A DNA stretch of 64,000 nucleotides from Scedosporium boydii. Lineage: Eukaryota; Ascomycota; Sordariomycetes; Microascales; Microascaceae. The translations under genes were made by a program, and so were the position numbers. Positions 46,519 through 57,793 of this stretch are shown piece by piece (the first letter of the stretch is position 1; each line of letters starts with the position of its first letter). The DNA lies in contig NJFT01000164.1 in NCBI GenBank assembly GCA_002221725.1, forward strand, positions 28,174 to 92,173. The letters run 5' to 3'. Under the pieces are notes generated by a model, which was given only the letters and a program-made list of their open reading frames with translations, was not told the origin of the DNA and searched no databases.

Positions 46519-48208
46519 ATCGGTTTTTTTTTTCTTTCTTCTTTTTCTTCTTTTTCTTCTTTTTTTCTGTTTCTTGGAAGTTATCGAGCAAGTCAGCGCC
46601 AGCCCAATCTGACGAGACACGGAAAAGTCGCCATCCCCACATCAAGTGAACTTTGTTATTGTTCTTTTTTTTTTTTTTTTTTTCTTCTTTCTTCTTCTTT
46701 TGCACCACGATTTTTTCTCTCACTTGCTGGTCAATTACTTTTAATAGTTCTTCCATGCACATTTCGGCGTTTTAAGGAAGGGGGATTTAGCATGATGGTC
46801 ATGATGAAGCCGTGCTTGCTTCAAGGTATGGAAAGGAAAGGGTAACTTCATAGGCACGCGCGCATTAAGCTGTTTTTTATTTGAATTTTAATTCCTGGAG
46901 GCCGTGGATACCTATGTGTGTCTTGTAGAACGCTATCTTTGTGCAGAGACTTCGAGTAACTGACCTAGTAACGAGGTCCCCAAGGCCTCTGATGGCGTTC
47001 CAGTAGTTGTGGGATGATGGATAGGCCCCCTACTTGCTGTTCAATGAACGTAGCTTGCCGATGCTTCTCGTGATGAACTCGAGATGTTGAGATGCCTTGG
47101 GCGAGGAAGGGGCATTGGACGGTAGTTCCTGCGGCTCTAGCTTGCACCGAATCCGACACTGTTCTTAGGTAATCAGTTATGGACTTGGCACACGCTCCAT
47201 TGATAATGAAGGGCTTCAACAGGAAATGAGATCGAACAAAAATTACTAGATTTATAGTGTACTCATGTCCTAAAGATCTATTTAATGTTAAAGTCAAGAA
47301 GTGAGAACTTGGGGTTTGGACTTTGGAAGTTCCCCTTTCAGAAGATACTTTGTACTTTTTGGGACTTGGTCGGATCCTTGATGGAAGGTACCTTGGTACC
47401 TGTGTACTTGCCAATCGCCCGAGAGACGCATACTGGCCCAAGTCACCCGAAAGGCGCGTCACTGCCAAGCAAGGCTGCCAAACTCCACAGCTTCCTGAGC
47501 TTGACTTCACACCTTGTCCCACCTCCATCATCAACCTCATCTCATCTCTTAACCCAAAGATACCCATTCTTTCACAGCTCCCACATTCCTTAATGTCTAA
47601 CTTGGGGTCGCCAAATACCCAAGACTGATTGGCCCTTCATCGAGCGATTGTATTCGAGCCCAACAAAGCCCTGGACCCGACTAGTTTCTGACGCAGGACG
47701 ACTTGCCCAGCGACAGGTAATTTTTCCTCCTCACTCGCGCTCCCACAACCAACTCAGTCCAACTCTCGAACTCGCGCATATTCTGCCCACGAAACGATAG
47801 CTGGATCTAGGATCTTCGCTTATCGTCAAGTATCCGACGTGCTAATCCTTCGGCGCAGAGACCGCCTTCGCTCCCGTTCATCCTCCATCCTTACTCCCCT
47901 CGCGCTCCCCATCGATCGCCTCTCGAGTCCGTCGAAGTTTAGCCATCGACCTATCACGCGAAGCGTATCTTCATGCATCACCTTCGCTAAACACCGAGCC
48001 CGCGCACATCAAGCGGGGTGCGCTATCGAGAGGGAGGCGCCATACCGATAGAAAAAAACCCGCGGGACGGGAAAGAGGGTTCTTCTCTCCGACGACCGAA
48101 CCATCCGCCGCAAGCCTCCCGCCCCCTATCGCCCATCTCGCCACCTTGCACATACGCATTTTCCGGCACTGGAAAGCAAGCAGTGCCTTCTCCAGATAAC
48201 CAGACGCG
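46519..48208. other. Intergenic between SAS4-like and TAF2 genes
   Basis: The SAS4-like 3' flank holds T/TTC-rich tracts at about 46526-46568 and 46663-46700. The TAF2 leader from about 47700 is GC-richer and pyrimidine-rich. The minus-strand frame 46965-47567 is 200 codons long but has no domain or gene-like composition. No gene is called. Confidence 0.5.
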
Positions 48209-51200
48209 ATGGCGCAAACAATAGGAGGATTTCAAGATGTCAGCGATGCCGAAGACCATGACGTGGAGATGCTTAGCGACGAAGAGCCCAAGCCCATCAA
48301 GGACTTACCCCCCTTCCAATACTTCCTGATTCGCCAAGATGTCGATCTGGAGATAAATTTCCTCGAGCGAAGCCTTAAAGGCAAGACTGAGATTATGATT
48401 CACGCGCTCGACAGTTCGACACTCCAGGAAATTGCCATCGATGCCCGACAATGCAAGATTGATACCGAGAACATCACGGTGCAAAAGATGCGGAATGGCC
48501 AGCCCCTCGGCCAACCGAGCCCAGCACCCGCCACCTACGTGGATCCCTACAACCTTCTCGAATACCCCCAACTCTATCGATGGAACGCCCGACACGCCGG
48601 AATTCGCAAGATACGGGTACGACCCTTGACTAGGACTCGAGCGACGGACCTTCCCGTGGAAGATAGAAGATTCGCGGGTTGTACTCCGGTCGATGGCTCG
48701 TTGCGAGTGAAAATTAAGAATGAGGAGCCCTCCTCCAGCCATAGGATCATCGTGAGGAAACCGTCAGCCACGGTACCGAACGCGTTCCTGGACGGGCGGA
48801 CCGATGATGAAATGTCGTATGTTATTTCGATTCCGTTTGAGACGAGAGATATCCGCGACGGCTTGCAGTTTGTCGGCCTTGATCCTGGTGACATGAGATA
48901 TCCCCACGCCTACACGCGTCATTCCTACGAGCCGGGGACTGCCTGTTGCCTGTTCCCCTGTCTCGATGACCTCGGTTCCATCGGGGACTGGAAGATCTCC
49001 ATCAAGTGCCCACGAACCCTAGGCGACCTGCTTGGCCAAGCTCTTGTCACCAAACGCCAAACAAACGGAAACAATTCAAATCACCACGACAACTCTACCC
49101 AGGTCACCGGCGGGAGCGAACCCGTACTCAGCGAGGAAGACAAGTTGTTAGAAGTGACTGTCGTATGCTCGGGGCTTCTGACTGACGAAATCGTCGATCC
49201 CAACGACGATCGCAAGAAGGTGATGACGTTCGAATCCGAAAAGGCCACATCAGTTCATAAGGTCGGCTTCGCTGTTGGCCCATTCGAGCATGTCGATCTC
49301 TTCTCCGATTTTCGCACTGAAGAGGATGACGAGAAACTCGGTGCGAGTGCGTTAAAGATCCACGGCTATTGTCTACCCAGGAAAGCAGACTGGGTCAGGA
49401 ATACCTGCGTTGCTCTAGCGACTGCCGCCGACTACCTTTCACTCACCTTTTCGGGGTATCCTTATGACAGCTACAAGCTATGCTTCGTTGAGGACATGGT
49501 CGAGGATACCTTGCCACTTTATTCGTTCTCGTTCATCTCGACACGTCTCTTGTATCCGTATAAGATCATGGATACCGAGGTTGATGTGACCCGAAAGCTG
49601 GTGCATAGCCTGGCGACCCAGTGGAGCGGTATCTGTGTTATACCGAACACGCGCCGCGATCGTTGGGTCACCACGGGCATCGCGTATTACATGACCGACC
49701 TCTTCATGAAGAAGCTCTGCGGTAACAATGAGTACCGGTTCCGCATAAAACTCGCTGCCGACAAGCTTGTGGAGATGGATGTTAACCGCCCCTCCCTCTA
49801 CGAGCTTGGAAGGTACCTACATGTCGGCGACTTTGAAAGAGAGTTTATGGATCTGAAGGCACCGCTCGTCCTGTTCATCCTGGACAAACGAATAGCGAAA
49901 GCCACGAGTGGCTCGCACAATCTCACCCAAATCCTTTCTCGCCTCTTTACAAAGGCTAAGATCGAAGGCGACAACGTCATCACTACGAAGAGCTTCCGGA
50001 AACTCTGCGAGAAGACTTCTAAGTACAGCCTCGATACTTTCTGGGACCAATGGGTCTACGGGTCCGGCTGCCCTCGCATCCAAGTCACACATCGGTTTAA
50101 CAAAAAGCGTTTGTGTGTCGAGATGACTATCGGTCAGGTTCAAGGACCCGAAGACATTGAGAGAAAAGAGATGCAACCGTCGGACTTTTTGCAAGCCATC
50201 AAAGAGAAGCAATATGGCGTCGTCGGCGGTCCCATCCAGCCATTGTTCACGGGGCCCATCACAATCCGTATTCATGAGGCTGATGGTACCCCCTACGAAC
50301 ACATTGTTGAAATCCGCGAGGACACCGCACAGAAGCGGACGGTCAAATTCGACATTCCCTACAATACAAAGTATAAACGGTTAAAGCGCCGCCGAGAGAA
50401 GAAGCAGGCGAGCGCCGGTGCGGCGGCTGAAGCGGCCGTCGCTGCCGGTACTGATGAGGGCTTCTTGTATTGCTTGGGAGACACCATCAGCACGCCTGCG
50501 GACATGGAACGATTTGCGGCCGAAGAGTACAATGAGGCGACCGAGAAGCAGATGGATGCCGAGTCGTACGAGTGGTTGCGTGTCGATACCGACTTTGAGT
50601 GGCTCTGCTCCATGAAGGTCGGCATGGCACACTACATGTTCGTCTCGCAGCTGCAGCAGGATCGCGATATTGTCGCCCAGGAGGACACCCTTCTTTACAT
50701 CCAGAGGGAGACGCCGCATCCGGTTGCCTCCACGGTGCTTGCACGGACCTTGATGGATATTAAGTATTTCCACGGGATCCGCACCATGGCAGCCCACCTA
50801 CTCAAGAGCCAGTGCAACGAGGCGATGGGAATGAGGGGCATGATTCAGCTTGAGATGGCGTTCCGGGACATGTTCTGCCTTCCGGGTACGAACACTCCTA
50901 GGCCAAACGACTTCTCGGACAAGCGCCAGTACCTCGTGCAGTGCGCCATCCCCGAGGCTCTGTCTCAAGTCCGCGATAAGAACGGGAAATGTCCCCTCAG
51001 GATCAAGCGCTTCATCTTGGACCTTCTTCGTCTTAATAACAATAGCGAAAATGAGTTCAACGATGATATCTACGTCGCCAAGCTGATTACGTCGGTTGCG
51101 AACACGCTCATTCCCAACAAAGTGCAGAACACCATGGCGCTGAGCTTTGAGGACGAGGAGGAAGCGGAGGAACAGGAGCGCGAAGAGCAAAAGATCAAGG

Positions 51201-52984
51201 AAGAGTGCCTCGAGGAAATTAACCGTTACCTTAGAAGGGACGAGTGGTCTCACTCTTACCAGAACGTTTGGACGATTGCGGGACTGGACGCTAAACAGCG
51301 TTTGATGAAGGCCGGCGTGATTCCAGTCGACGGGCTTGATTTTGTCAAGTACCTACAGGATGCGACGTATGACGACGTGAGGATCAAGTGCTGGGCCGCC
51401 CTCGTGGATCTGGGCTTCATGATCGAACCCGTCATCTTTAAGCTTTTCATGTGTTGCCTCAGCACGGACAGGTCACCCTACGTCCGCGACCGCCTCATGA
51501 AGATTTTCTGCGAAGGCCTAGCATCTATCGCTTTTGGAGAGTACGCGAAGCCGAAGCCGCAACCGGCGGCGACGGCGGCTACGGCCGCGCCCAACGGAAC
51601 GACAGGCCCTACCATTAAGGATGAGGACCTGGACATGGCCGACGGCGAGGACGACGGCCTGGTGGTCGTTAACATTGAAGCCACCGAGCGCGCCCTCGAG
51701 GAGGCCCGCAAGCTTGCGCAGCGCAAGAAGGAGTTGCCGCTGGCGCTGGAGGCACTGAAGAAGGAGATGGAAACGACGTACGGGGACGTCGAGAGGGAGC
51801 TCCAGCGCGCCGTGTGGAAGGCCATAGATTCGCCGGTCCTCGGCCGCGCTGAGCGGATTACCCTGCTGGAGCTGTGCGCGACGATGTTTGATGAGGCGGA
51901 TCGGTGGATTATCACGTTGAATTATCCGAAGAGGTGGAAGGTTACGCGGAACATTTACCGGCATAAACCTTCGAGCGTGAGTTTCTTTTCTCCCTTTTCT
52001 CTTAAAGATCTTGTGTCTAACGTTTCATTCTTTCAGCTTCTCGTCAATTTCAAGTCGTACTACCGCACAAAACCACAGCATCCCGAAATTCTTCCTGCGC
52101 CGCCACCTCCAGCGCAAGCACCACCTCCACCAGCGGCGGCGGCGCCGCCCGAGCCTAAGCGGCCGATGATCGTCGCGCGCACCTCCTCTATCAAGGTCAG
52201 CCGACCGTCCATATCCGCCCCGTCGACCGGAGGAGGCGCCGCTGCCGCCGCCACCGTTCCACCCAAAATCCCCAGCATCTCGTCCGAACGTCCCAGCATA
52301 TCCGTCCCCGTGCCCAGCCACGCAGATTCCATCGTAGCCTCCCCCGTCGCCATCACGACGCCCCGACCGCAAATCGAGCGCAAAAACACGCTCTCGCTAT
52401 CCACCACCTCGTCCCACAAACCCTCCAAGCGCCCCCGCGATAAGCTCCAGGACGCGGCGGGAGGACCCACGGGAACGCCCGCCCCGAAACGACCCAAGGT
52501 GGAAAAGCCGCACAGACCTTCCGTTGGCCTGGCGGGCGGTACGCCGTCCAAGCGCTCGCGTATCGTGACTCTTAGGCACCCGTCGCTCCGGGGGATCCTG
52601 AGGAAGGTCATGGGCCCTTCGAGTATTAGGATAGGCTCGTCGGGCGGTGGTAGTAGTCGGGGTAGTTCTGCTGGTGGAGCGGTGCCTTCGCCGCCGGCGA
52701 TGGGGTCTATTCAGGCTAAGCCGGCGAGGAAACCGTTGCCTTCGGGTCCGGCAGGGGTATCTTCTTCTTCATCTTCTCACGGGCACGGGCACGGGCATGG
52801 GCACTCGCATGATCGTGATCGTGATCGTGATCGTGATCGTGGTCATGGCCATGCTACGACGAATGGGGGTGCGAGAGTGCCGCTGCCAGGTGGAAGGGAC
52901 AAGCCTGCTTCCGCCCCAGCACCGGCTCCGGCTCGCCCGAAGATTATGCTGAAGCTTAAGACGAAGAAGGACCCGACGACGTGA
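48209..52984 (+). CDS. taf2: TFIID subunit TAF2
   Basis: Two exons, 48209-51976 and 52037-52984, giving 1571 residues. The 60-nt intron has a GTGAGT donor and a CTAAC branch; it is stop-free and in frame, so it could be missed. The N-terminal 700 residues have the M1-aminopeptidase fold used by TAF2 ('LPPFQYFLIRQDVDLEINFLE' region, 'YPYDSYKLCFVEDMVEDT'). The peptidase residues are gone: where M1 enzymes have HExxH, this protein has H466-S-L-A-T470-Q-W, and the GAMEN site is replaced by VEDMVED (427-433). This is normal for TAF2, a structural subunit that contacts core-promoter DNA within TFIID. A HEAT-like helical region follows to about residue 1290. The C-terminal 300 residues are Pro/Ser/Ala-rich with several Lys/Arg clusters and an extreme His/Gly then Asp/Arg repeat, ending in KIMLKLKTKKDPTT. 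Confidence 0.93.
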   Translation: MAQTIGGFQDVSDAEDHDVEMLSDEEPKPIKDLPPFQYFLIRQDVDLEINFLERSLKGKTEIMIHALDSSTLQEIAIDARQCKIDTENITVQKMRNGQPLGQPSPAPATYVDPYNLLEYPQLYRWNARHAGIRKIRVRPLTRTRATDLPVEDRRFAGCTPVDGSLRVKIKNEEPSSSHRIIVRKPSATVPNAFLDGRTDDEMSYVISIPFETRDIRDGLQFVGLDPGDMRYPHAYTRHSYEPGTACCLFPCLDDLGSIGDWKISIKCPRTLGDLLGQALVTKRQTNGNNSNHHDNSTQVTGGSEPVLSEEDKLLEVTVVCSGLLTDEIVDPNDDRKKVMTFESEKATSVHKVGFAVGPFEHVDLFSDFRTEEDDEKLGASALKIHGYCLPRKADWVRNTCVALATAADYLSLTFSGYPYDSYKLCFVEDMVEDTLPLYSFSFISTRLLYPYKIMDTEVDVTRKLVHSLATQWSGICVIPNTRRDRWVTTGIAYYMTDLFMKKLCGNNEYRFRIKLAADKLVEMDVNRPSLYELGRYLHVGDFEREFMDLKAPLVLFILDKRIAKATSGSHNLTQILSRLFTKAKIEGDNVITTKSFRKLCEKTSKYSLDTFWDQWVYGSGCPRIQVTHRFNKKRLCVEMTIGQVQGPEDIERKEMQPSDFLQAIKEKQYGVVGGPIQPLFTGPITIRIHEADGTPYEHIVEIREDTAQKRTVKFDIPYNTKYKRLKRRREKKQASAGAAAEAAVAAGTDEGFLYCLGDTISTPADMERFAAEEYNEATEKQMDAESYEWLRVDTDFEWLCSMKVGMAHYMFVSQLQQDRDIVAQEDTLLYIQRETPHPVASTVLARTLMDIKYFHGIRTMAAHLLKSQCNEAMGMRGMIQLEMAFRDMFCLPGTNTPRPNDFSDKRQYLVQCAIPEALSQVRDKNGKCPLRIKRFILDLLRLNNNSENEFNDDIYVAKLITSVANTLIPNKVQNTMALSFEDEEEAEEQEREEQKIKEECLEEINRYLRRDEWSHSYQNVWTIAGLDAKQRLMKAGVIPVDGLDFVKYLQDATYDDVRIKCWAALVDLGFMIEPVIFKLFMCCLSTDRSPYVRDRLMKIFCEGLASIAFGEYAKPKPQPAATAATAAPNGTTGPTIKDEDLDMADGEDDGLVVVNIEATERALEEARKLAQRKKELPLALEALKKEMETTYGDVERELQRAVWKAIDSPVLGRAERITLLELCATMFDEADRWIITLNYPKRWKVTRNIYRHKPSSVSFFSPFSLKDLVSNVSFFQLLVNFKSYYRTKPQHPEILPAPPPPAQAPPPPAAAAPPEPKRPMIVARTSSIKVSRPSISAPSTGGGAAAAATVPPKIPSISSERPSISVPVPSHADSIVASPVAITTPRPQIERKNTLSLSTTSSHKPSKRPRDKLQDAAGGPTGTPAPKRPKVEKPHRPSVGLAGGTPSKRSRIVTLRHPSLRGILRKVMGPSSIRIGSSGGGSSRGSSAGGAVPSPPAMGSIQAKPARKPLPSGPAGVSSSSSSHGHGHGHGHSHDRDRDRDRDRGHGHATTNGGARVPLPGGRDKPASAPAPAPARPKIMLKLKTKKDPTT
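52782..52852 (+). repeat. Coding GGGCAC and CGTGAT hexamer repeats in TAF2
   Basis: About four GGGCAC/T-type units are followed by five CGTGAT units. They encode H-G then D-R dipeptide repeats near the TAF2 C-terminus. The units are in frame. Confidence 0.85.
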
Positions 52985-54031
52985 AAGAGAAACACGGTAT
53001 GGTGGAAGACAAACACGAACATGAGATCAGAACGTTTTTAGTATTGTGGTCCCTTCATTTTTTTTCTTGGTTTCTTCTTGATGATTACAGCGATCTTTCT
53101 TTGCTTACTTCTTTTTTCTTTGTTCTTCTTTCGAAATATGTTTCTCGTCGAGCATAGGGTGGTAATGGTAATGACCCCACGGCGTTGGTATTACTAGACA
53201 CAAAACGTTTTTTCTTCTTTCTCTTCTTCTCTTTTTCGTTTCTGACTGCGCCACCCCTTCTTTCTCCACCCTCTTTCTTCCTTTTTTCCGCCTACAAAAT
53301 GGTTACTTGTAAGAATGATTCAGAGTGCAAAAGGGCCGAGGAAGAAGAATACCGGCCGCTGTTTTTTTTCCAACTCCTTTTTCTTTGGCTTAAGTCGTTG
53401 GCATTGAAGGGGTTCGGTTGCGGAGTTGTTTCGGAAGAGGGGAGGGGAGATGGGATGTATGCTAGGTGGCTAAATAAGGGGGCGGTTTAGCTCTAATGAT
53501 GGTTTTCCACTCGAGGAAACACATTTTTCTGGAGTCGATGGGAGATTTTTGAATGTCTTTGACGTGTGATCGAGTTTCGAAGTGGTACTGGATCTCTGTG
53601 GGCGAGTTGGTGATGTTCCCAGCAATGAGACCCCCCTCAAGCCTGAGCCTGTCTTCTAGATCGAGAACGGAACATCACCATTGAAGTCGATCATATACAC
53701 CATTTTGTGCGTGAGTATTGTATTATACATAATATTACTACTTGTACACTCCGTCGAGGCCGCGTAAGAGCCTTTGTTTCCTACCCCTGGACCGATTCTT
53801 CTCGACATGATAAAGGAAAATAAGCTCTGGCAAGATGGCAATGGATGATAACGATGCTTCCTTTTTCCAAACGAAAAGTAGAACCAAGAACACGCAAAAC
53901 AAAAAATAAATATGCCAAAGAAAGCAGAAGAAAGGATAAAAATCTAAAAGCCCCAAAACGAACGATGATAATCCAAAGTGAGCGGTAAACAAGATATAAA
54001 AGAAAAAAAATAAAAATAAAAATGCTTCCTC
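52985..54031. other. Convergent 3' intergenic region, 1 kb
   Basis: It lies between the ends of TAF2 (plus) and the Cdc1/Ted1-like gene (minus). The left part is T/TTC-rich, and the right part is A-rich near 54000-54020. Open frames (53185-53490 plus and 53738-54044 minus) follow these low-complexity tracts and are not called as genes. Confidence 0.5.
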
Positions 54032-56293
54032 TCACCCCTGCCAATTAAGATACGCCCAAATCAGTCCTGCCATCCAAACAACCCTCCAAGCCATGGCCAC
54101 AAACTCCCTCACCACGACCTTCAACTCCACGCTCCTCCTCCTCCCCGACGCGGCGCGCCACAGACTCCTCGACTTGCCGCTGTCGTAAAAGTCGTTGTTG
54201 ATCTGGATGCGGAGCTGTTTGTGGCCGCCTCCGCCCCAGCCCCAGCGGGAAGAAGAGGAAGAGGCGAATTTGGAGGATTTGCGCTTGGATTTCCATGCGG
54301 AGGGGGTGGAGGATGATGTGGATGAAGTGGATGAGGAAGTTGTGATTGTAGGATCGCGAGCGAGGTCGGCTGAGGAGACGGGGTTGCGGGTGCGCGAGGC
54401 TGAGAGGGAGGAGAGGCGGTTGGGATAGGAGGAGTTGGATGAGGAGTAGGTTGGGGGGTCTTCGTCGTGGCGCTTTTCTTTGTAGACCGGAAGATAAGAA
54501 GAGGAAGATGACGATGGTGACGGACCGGAAGAAGGGTTGAGGGAGTGAGCAAAGGCCGGGAGACCGAGGAAGGAAACGAGGAAGGCTCGGATGCTGATGA
54601 GAGATAGAGAAACGACGACGAAGAAGCCATATCCAACAAACGTCCGGAACTGGTTAGGCAAGAGGCAGAGGTGAGTCTGCATCGTAGGCTCGCCGCCGCG
54701 AAGAGATTTGCCGTTCTCATCAATGGGGTTCCACATACTGACCATGACGAAGCCCGGAGTCGGGATGCCCATAGCCATGCTGATGCTCTTGACCGTGATC
54801 TCAACAGCGTTGTTCTTGGCGCCCGAGTGCGTCAGCTCGCAGTAATCGTGGTCGTCGCCCGAAAACACGCGCTTCACGTTGCCGACGCTGCTGACGATTT
54901 TCACCGAGTCCTCCTCGCTAAGCACGTTCTGGTACTGGTAGCCGGCCGACACGGAGATGGCGTTCCTGTGGTCGACCACGCGGCCAACCGCATCCGTAGG
55001 CACGGGCTTGCTGGGAGGCCAGCGCTCCCTCATCGGTCCGCAGGGCGTTCCCGGATCGCGGTAGAGAGGCACGTGGGTTAGAAGGATCGTGGGGAAGTCG
55101 GCGACGTCGGCATTCTTGTCTTCCTTGGGGTCGGCGATGTCTGCGTCGGTGAGCTTCGAGGCGTCGAGTACGTTGTTGTTCAGTTGCGACTCGACGTCGT
55201 CACCGCGTAGGAATCTCAGCTGGTCGAGCACGGCTTTCCTCTTGAGGCTCTGGACCTCCTTGAGGAACTCGTCGGCGGGGCCGTGGATGTGCTTAAGATT
55301 CTCCGTCCGGGCTTGCTCCGAGGTGCCCGCGCTCAGAGACACAGTATCCACCGAAACGATGGTGTGGTTCCCCACGACATCGACCCGGTTCGGCTCGCCA
55401 AAGAAGGCGCTAAACCGATCCCTCACAGGCACCTTGATCATAGAACCGAATCCCAAATCGTGGTTCCCAGGCAAGCTCGCCACAAGCTTCCTCCCCTTCT
55501 TTCCCGCCCCATGGTCGCCTCCCTCCTCGTGGTAGGGCTTGAAGAAAATATTGCTGAACCGCTTATACTCCTCCAGCCAGAAGTCATGCCCGTACTTCTT
55601 CTTCCACATCTTGGCATACTTTTTCTCATTGGCCGGGTAAGGCCGGGCCCAGCTCGCCTCGTTAAAGTCGCCGTTGGCCGTCTTCCACTCGCGGCCGCCG
55701 TCGAACAGATCGCCGAGGAAGAAGAGGGAGTCGGGGCGTAATTGGCCTTGGAGCTCGTTGTAGGATCGGCGGATGTAGTTATCGACGACGAGGGGTGTGA
55801 GGTCGGAGATGGGCCAGGGGCGCCCGGGGTAGGATTTGGGGTCGATGAGTTGGGGGTCGGCTACGAAGATGAGGTGGTGAGGGTTCGCATCTTTGGGCTA
55901 TTGCCGACACATCGTTAGTTTCCCAAGTCTTTAAAGCTGGACAACCCAAGAAGCGCATACCCAGTCTTCCCACTTGTGCCATTTGCACTGCTCCACCTTC
56001 CAGTGAAACAACCACCTCTCCCCTCGCAGCAGCACGAGCAACCACAAGAGCACGATTAAATGGGGGAAGCTCAACAGCCGCCTCCTCGTTAGATTCCTCC
56101 GCACATGCCACACCGTCCTGGTGACGAAGCCGGCTGCCATCTTCGTGCCGTTGCCGCGGGAAAAGGTATACGCCGAAGACGCGGCGCGCGAGACGAGCCG
56201 CTTCACGGAGCGTAGCACATGATTCAACGCAGATCCTCGGTCGCTGTCAAAGGGGTTACGGCGGGCTTTGAAGTTACTGTATGGTGGCGACAT
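54032..56293 (-). CDS. cdc1: Cdc1/Ted1-family metallophosphoesterase (GPI remodelling)
   Basis: Two exons on the minus strand, 56293-55961 and 55897-54032, giving 732 residues. The 63-nt intron has a GTATGC donor and a CTAAC branch and contains a stop if retained. The calcineurin-like phosphoesterase motifs are complete: D125-P-Q, GDLFD (173-177), GNHD (255-258), TH386 and GDDHD (458-462). A membrane segment lies at about 74-92 before the catalytic domain, another at about 528-550, and a third at the C-terminus (about 710-730). The stretch between the last two is a low-complexity Ser/Arg tail. In yeast, Cdc1 and Ted1 (mammalian PGAP5) remove ethanolamine-phosphate from GPI anchors in the ER, which allows export of GPI proteins. 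'FPTILLTHVPLYR' and 'SVSAGYQYQNVLSE' agree with the Cdc1 branch, but Cdc1 and Ted1 are hard to separate by eye. Confidence 0.9.
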
Positions 56294-57793
56294 GGCGGGG
56301 CAGCCATCCGTGCCGCGGAGCAGAAGCGGCGACGCCCGGTTCGTCCAATTCTCCTATTCTCGCCGGGGGAGGATGTCGACTTTTCCGTGTCAGTCGTGTT
56401 AATCGGGCAGGCGCATACAAAATGGACGAGGAGCGAGTATCAATTTGTGTCTGCACCGTAGAGGTCGGAGTTCTGTCGTCTGTCCTCTGGGTCGACGGGA
56501 GAGGTTAGCAATCGTTTGGTACTGACGCCGACGGTAATGTCCCTCGGTTCAGTCAAGTGGTTCTTCGAGGAGGGCTGGTGTTCTAAGGAATGCGGGAAGA
56601 GCCAAATCTGTTCAGATCAAGTGTCCAACTGCATCGACTTGCTGCAAGTGTTGCACTTTTGGATTCTGTCAAGTAAAAGTAATCAACCCCCTGTAAAAAG
56701 TATACGTACCTCCTATTTTCCTCTTTAGCAATTGGAACGGTGTGGCCCCGGTTAAAAAGACGGCCACGTGTAAGCAAAATTTTCTCTTTACAACAATATC
56801 TTATTCGATTATAGATTATCCTTTAACATGACTGAGGTATGCCTATTGAATGAAATGGCTAGGAAAGACGGGATATCTTGAACGAGAGGAGCAATTGTCT
56901 GCAGTGGACAACCTTCCTCGCAATCAATCTCAGACCCTCTTGACAGTGTCGGGAAGGAGACGGGGTTGGATCTGCACTAACAATGTTCAACGTTGAAGGC
57001 TGTGGAGAAGGGGGCTTAGCGCCACCCGCTGCCAGCTGTGTGTTTTCAGGGACGAAGTGATTAAGTAAGCTTCTCTTCTGCGCTAAGCAAGGATATCCCG
57101 GTAATGTGGCAAATAGAAGGCAGGAGCGCCCTGAAAGCAGAATTGGGCTCGGATATCACGGACGCGATCGAGACACGGTCTCGCCGGAACCTCTGGATCT
57201 CGAAGAGTTGTACAGATGCGGGTACGTGGGGAAAGAGTTCAGCATTCCGAAGAAACATTGATTCTCACTCCCCAAGAGTTCAATTGACCTCGGACGGTCC
57301 CGAAAAACGACCACCGCGTTTGTGTACCAATTGGATAGAGTCGTAGCAGCCAGTTGTCTCTGCATGCCGTGATCCCGACTGAGTGGATTCCCTCATTAGC
57401 CATGGCAATGCATCACCAAAAAAAAGAGAGATCACGATCCAGGCTCTGTAGCAATCCGTCAATGCCAACTGGTTCAGTTCCACGACATGAGATACAAGTA
57501 GCGAGCAGAGTAAAAACCCTCAATGAAACAAATCGAGCTTAACTGGTCCGCCACCGAAGCCTTCCATCTAGAATAAACTGGGTCTCCCGGACCTTACGAA
57601 ACAAACTTTTTCTCTCTCTTGATGTCTTTTTTTCGCGCATGTTAATCTCCGCCTCCCATCCTCTCTTATCTTCCCTCAATCCCTTCCTCATCGTCAATTC
57701 TCCTTCACCTCCTCTCTCTCCTCCCATTCCTTTCTCCCACCGAGCAAATTGACGCCTTTTTCCCTATTCTTCCTCTCCAAAAACGCGTTCAAA
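56294..57793. other. Divergent intergenic region, 1.5 kb
   Basis: It separates the Cdc1/Ted1-like gene from the type I membrane-protein gene and should contain both promoters. The last 200 bp are very pyrimidine-rich, forming the probable leader of the plus-strand gene. No gene is supported within it. Confidence 0.5.

Noticed and set aside
46965..47567. 200-codon open frame on the minus strand between the SAS4-like and TAF2 genes
   Set aside because: There is no recognisable family. Its sequence runs through obvious intergenic repeats such as the GGTACC cluster, and neither end has gene-like context.
51478..54804. Long antisense open frames opposite TAF2 and opposite the Cdc1/Ted1-like gene (for example 51478-51915, 52060-52611, 54121-54804)
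   Set aside because: They are mirror frames of GC-rich, low-complexity coding sequence and show no protein families of their own.
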